In this document: positions 5,458 to 5,970 of the stretch, piece by piece | Numbering within the stretch: position 1 is the stretch's first letter | Layout of the letters: every line of letters begins with the position of its first letter | Source of the DNA: an uncultured Bacteroidales bacterium | GTDB lineage: Bacteria > Bacteroidota > Bacteroidia > Bacteroidales > P3 | Assembly: GCA_947174375.1 (NCBI GenBank) | Contig: CAMWIS010000098.1 | Location: forward strand, 1 to 5,970 | DNA length: 5,970 bases | Direction: 5' to 3' | Position numbers and translations under genes: made by a program | The notes under the pieces: model-generated | Database searches by the model: none | The model's input: only the letters and a program-made list of their open reading frames with translations | Told to the model about the DNA's origin: nothing

Positions 5458-5970
5458 ATGGCAAGAAAACGTGCCTTGAAAGGGAACGGGCTTCGGATAA
5501 CGCTCCGGCTGATACTGCTGTGGGTATGTTGCTTCGCCTCGCAAGTGCAGGCACAGACGCAGCCCTATAAGCGCAGTTCGCTCTATACGGTGTTGGGCGC
5601 GCACCCTTCCCAACGGTACGGGGCGCAGATCGACTCGGTGTTCATCCAGTTGCCGGTGCCCGACAAATATGAGGACAACAACCTGCCCGCCCGCTATATC
5701 ATATGTTCCGAAAAGGAGCCACGGCTTACGACAGAGCATATGTGGCGGTTCATCCATACGTCAAACGCCGCCAAAAAGACGGTCGCCAAATGGTTTGACC
5801 GCAATCCTAAAACCGGCACGTTCGACCTCGACCTCATGGCGCGGCGCGGCAACTATAACGCTTCCGTGGCCGACATACGGGAAGCCCTGCTCACGCAACG
5901 CGGATTGGCGATTATCGCCGATGCCGGCGAGGATTTGATAGAAAACTCGTTTCTCCTCATCAACGACATC
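5458..5970 (+). CDS. Exported protein of unknown function, 3' end beyond the window
   Basis: An open frame of 171 codons runs from the ATG at 5458 to the window edge without a stop, so the protein is cut at its C-terminal side. It begins with a strongly basic region (MARKRALKGN), a hydrophobic core (14-28) and a signal peptidase I site after VQA (30-32), giving a mature QTQPYKRSSLYTVLG start. The conserved-looking stretches are SSLYTVLG (40-47), LPVPDKYEDNNL (65-76), AKWFDRNPKTGTFDLDLM (110-127), RRGNYNAS (129-136), DAGEDLIENSFLLINDI (155-171). I recall similar proteins in Bacteroides, often annotated as hypothetical, with the SSLY, PVPDKY and GEELIGNTFVLVNDI patterns, but know no function. 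It starts 18 bp after the TPR-like gene, so it likely belongs to the same operon. Frame and base use match its neighbours. Function not assigned. Confidence 0.85.
   Translation, partial: MARKRALKGNGLRITLRLILLWVCCFASQVQAQTQPYKRSSLYTVLGAHPSQRYGAQIDSVFIQLPVPDKYEDNNLPARYIICSEKEPRLTTEHMWRFIHTSNAAKKTVAKWFDRNPKTGTFDLDLMARRGNYNASVADIREALLTQRGLAIIADAGEDLIENSFLLINDI

Noticed and set aside
4387..5757. 456-codon open frame on the minus strand over the TPR-like gene and the start of the last gene
   Set aside because: It spans two + strand genes with good signal peptides, has no recognisable domain and its composition is that of an antisense shadow.

Overview
The window reads as a piece of a Bacteroidota chromosome, most likely from a GC-rich gut member of the order Bacteroidales (Alistipes/Rikenellaceae-like base composition; genus not provable here). 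Three things support this. A textbook Bacteroidota promoter (TTTG, 20 bp, TAnnTTTG) stands before the first gene. None of the starts has a Shine-Dalgarno sequence; AT-rich leaders take its place. The last five genes also belong to families I know only from Bacteroidales. Coding DNA is clearly GC-rich by eye, while the short leaders are AT-rich.

Layout: seven genes, all on the + strand, with gaps of 2 to 44 bp and no convincing terminator between them, so one transcription unit is possible. Positions 1-90 hold the promoter and 5' leader. Genes 1 and 2 (91-981, 984-2354) are a ferredoxin-nitroreductase fusion and an NhaD-type ion antiporter, 2 bp apart and probably translationally coupled. Genes 3 to 7 (2376 to the right edge) are five exported proteins of unknown function: two small paralogs (one with a signal peptidase I-type signal, one a probable lipoprotein), a DUF6175 protein, a protein with a beta/alpha N-terminal domain followed by TPR-like repeats, and the N-terminal 171 residues of a further exported protein cut by the window edge. 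No stretch of 300 bases lacks a gene. I see no tRNA, rRNA, CRISPR array, insertion sequence or phage gene.

The most interesting part is the 2376-5970 block. All five products carry export signals and none has a recognisable catalytic motif. Their secondary-structure patterns recall the small folds used by outer-membrane accessory proteins (CsgG/LpoB/FlgO-like anticodon-binding-like domains; LPP20/FlgP/FlgT-N-like small domains; TPR repeats). My inference is an uncharacterised periplasmic or outer-membrane assembly of Bacteroidales; this rests on pattern reading and needs structure-based searches. A second point is that the NhaD-like protein keeps the family signatures but appears to lack two acidic membrane residues that are normally conserved.
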